Shown: positions 13,575 through 14,454 of the stretch, one piece after another
Position numbering within the stretch: position 1 is the stretch's first letter
Layout of the letters: each line of letters begins with the position of its first letter
Source of the DNA: Chitinophagaceae bacterium
Lineage (GTDB): Bacteria > Bacteroidota > Bacteroidia > Chitinophagales > Chitinophagaceae
NCBI GenBank assembly: GCA_018061385.1
Contig: JAGOUF010000013.1
Coordinates: 1-14,454, forward strand
Direction of reading: 5' to 3'
Length of the DNA stretch: 14,454 bases
The notes under the pieces: model-generated
What the model was told of the DNA's origin: nothing
The model's input: only the letters and a program-made list of their open reading frames with translations
Databases searched by the model: none
Made by a program: the position numbers and the translations under genes

Positions 13575-14273
13575 ATGACTCCATTTAGACCATCGAGATT
13601 TGAAATATTACCTACCATAATTAAAAACTTACTCATTATTAATGGGTTGGTTTATTTGGCACAATTTACTGTTGGGGAAGATTTTGGATTAAACAATTTA
13701 TTTGCCCTACACACTTGGCAAAGTGTGTACTTTAAGCCTTGGCAATTTTTCACACACATGTTTATGCATGGAGATTTTTATCATTTATTGGGCAATATGT
13801 TTGCTTTATGGATGTTTGGTTCTGTGTTAGAAAATGTATGGGGCCCAAAACGCTTTCTAACTTTTTATTTAGTATGTGGTTTTGGTGCTGCATTGTGCCA
13901 CATGTTGGTATTGTACTACGAAATGCAACCCATTGCCGATGCGTTTAAAATGTTGCCAATAAGCCAACAACAAGATTTACTATTTGCCGATAATTTTAAA
14001 TTGAACACTGCAACCTTAGGTGCAAGTGGTGCAGTATTTGGTTGTTTAGCTGCATTTGGTTATTTGTTTCCAAATACACAAATCTATATTTACTTTTTGT
14101 TTCCATTAAAAGCAAAATGGTTTGTTTTAATTTATGCCGGTTTCGAATTAATGCAAGCCATACAAAACTCTGCAGGAGACAATGTAGCTCACTTTGCACA
14201 TCTAGGTGGTGCATTGGTAGGAATTATTTTGGTATATTATTGGAATAAAACAAACAAAAGAAAATTTTATTAG
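13575..14273 (+). CDS. Rhomboid family intramembrane serine protease
   Basis: The 232-residue inner-membrane protein has six predicted helices and would cleave substrate proteins within the membrane. The catalytic serine is S151 in TLGASGAVFG (147-156). The catalytic histidine is H206 in AHFAHLGG (205-212), aligning with GlpG H254. H70 and N74 in HGDFYHLLGNM match the oxyanion-side H150 and N154 of GlpG. The loop W-G-P-K-R-F (89-94) corresponds to the conserved WR-like loop region, although the usual Arg position is not clear. An extended, glutamine-containing hydrophilic loop at about 115-147 precedes the serine helix; such insertions are common in Bacteroidota rhomboids. No extra domains are fused. 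It is 64 bases after the rlmD stop, and the next gene starts 10 bases after its own stop, so the two membrane-protein genes are probably translated from one message. The substrate is unknown. Confidence 0.9.
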   Translation: MTPFRPSRFEILPTIIKNLLIINGLVYLAQFTVGEDFGLNNLFALHTWQSVYFKPWQFFTHMFMHGDFYHLLGNMFALWMFGSVLENVWGPKRFLTFYLVCGFGAALCHMLVLYYEMQPIADAFKMLPISQQQDLLFADNFKLNTATLGASGAVFGCLAAFGYLFPNTQIYIYFLFPLKAKWFVLIYAGFELMQAIQNSAGDNVAHFAHLGGALVGIILVYYWNKTNKRKFY

Positions 14274-14283
14274 TTAATATTTC

Positions 14284-14454
14284 ATGCAATTGAAAAATAT
14301 GAACTTAGGCAAAAGACCATTATTAGGCGATACAGACAATAACCTTGTTATTGTAATTGCACTAAATGCTTTTCTATTTGTTATACTCAACTTTTTAAGA
14401 TTGTTTTTTGCAGTTTCTTACGATACTCAAGTTATTGCCGAAGAACAATTTCAA
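14284..14454 (+). CDS. Probable second rhomboid protease, N-terminal fragment (cut by window end)
   Basis: An open frame of 57 codons runs from ATG 14284 to the window end with no stop. It has a polar N-terminus (MQLKNMNLGKRPLLGDTDNN) and then one strong membrane helix, LVIVIALNAFLFVILNFLRL. This resembles the first helix of the rhomboid proteins that often sit in tandem in Chitinophagaceae-like genomes, and it starts 10 bases after the preceding rhomboid stop. No catalytic motif falls inside the window, so the rhomboid call rests on context and the N-terminal pattern. A second possible start is the ATG at codon 6. Confidence 0.55.
   Translation, partial: MQLKNMNLGKRPLLGDTDNNLVIVIALNAFLFVILNFLRLFFAVSYDTQVIAEEQFQ

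Noticed and set aside
1..14454. CRISPR arrays, tRNA or rRNA genes
   Set aside because: No regularly spaced repeats were seen, and no tRNA or rRNA signature was recognised on either strand by eye.

Overview
The window is AT-rich DNA that reads as a chromosomal segment of a Bacteroidota bacterium, most likely near Chitinophagaceae; this assignment is inference. The signs are candidate promoters of the Bacteroidota type (-7 box TAnnTTTG, seen on the minus strand at 2564-2571, 5195-5202 and 11920-11927), A/T-rich leaders with almost no Shine-Dalgarno sequence, a helicase tail carrying HRDC and HTH_40 domains, a transketolase encoded as a separate C-terminal half, two rhomboid protease genes in tandem, and a parE/relE-type toxin-antitoxin remnant.

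Layout, left to right. (1) 3-1247 is the 3' part of a helicase-family gene that begins outside the window. It converges on a chromate-transporter (CHR family) gene at 1266-2525 (-) with only 18 bases between the stop codons. (2) After a 335-base spacer with no convincing gene comes a plus-strand pair: a PLP-dependent class I/II aminotransferase (2861-4120) and a four-helix DoxX-like membrane protein (4148-4531), followed by hairpins. (3) 4649-5177 (-) is a type II toxin-antitoxin locus: the antitoxin frame (4941-5177) is intact, but the overlapping RelE/ParE-like toxin frame (4649-4956) is broken by an in-frame stop and a frameshift. (4) polA (5324-8221) encodes a full three-domain DNA polymerase I. 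It is followed by a stand-alone 622-residue protein combining an AlbA_2/Schlafen-type domain, a GHKL-like ATPase domain and C-terminal winged-helix-like regions (8315-10183). That gene ends at a near-perfect bidirectional terminator (10264-10291). (5) On the minus strand are a small exported cysteine-motif protein (10317-10805) and the C-terminal transketolase subunit (10925-11887), separated by an intrinsic terminator at 10877-10903. (6) On the plus strand are an RlmD/TrmA-type uracil-5 RNA methyltransferase (12083-13510), a rhomboid protease (13575-14273) and the start of what is probably a second rhomboid gene (14284-end).

Most of the window is housekeeping: DNA replication and repair, the pentose phosphate pathway, rRNA modification and membrane proteolysis. 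The accessory parts are the decayed toxin-antitoxin locus and the AlbA_2/ATPase gene on either side of polA. I see no CRISPR array, rRNA or tRNA gene, transposase or integrase, and no convincing new multi-gene system. The points most worth a second look are the toxin pseudogene beside a retained antitoxin, the AlbA_2-GHKL-wHTH gene, the clamp-binding-like motif in the PolA linker, the transketolase half without its partner, and a hairpin whose loop can pair with sequence just downstream of the DoxX stop codon.
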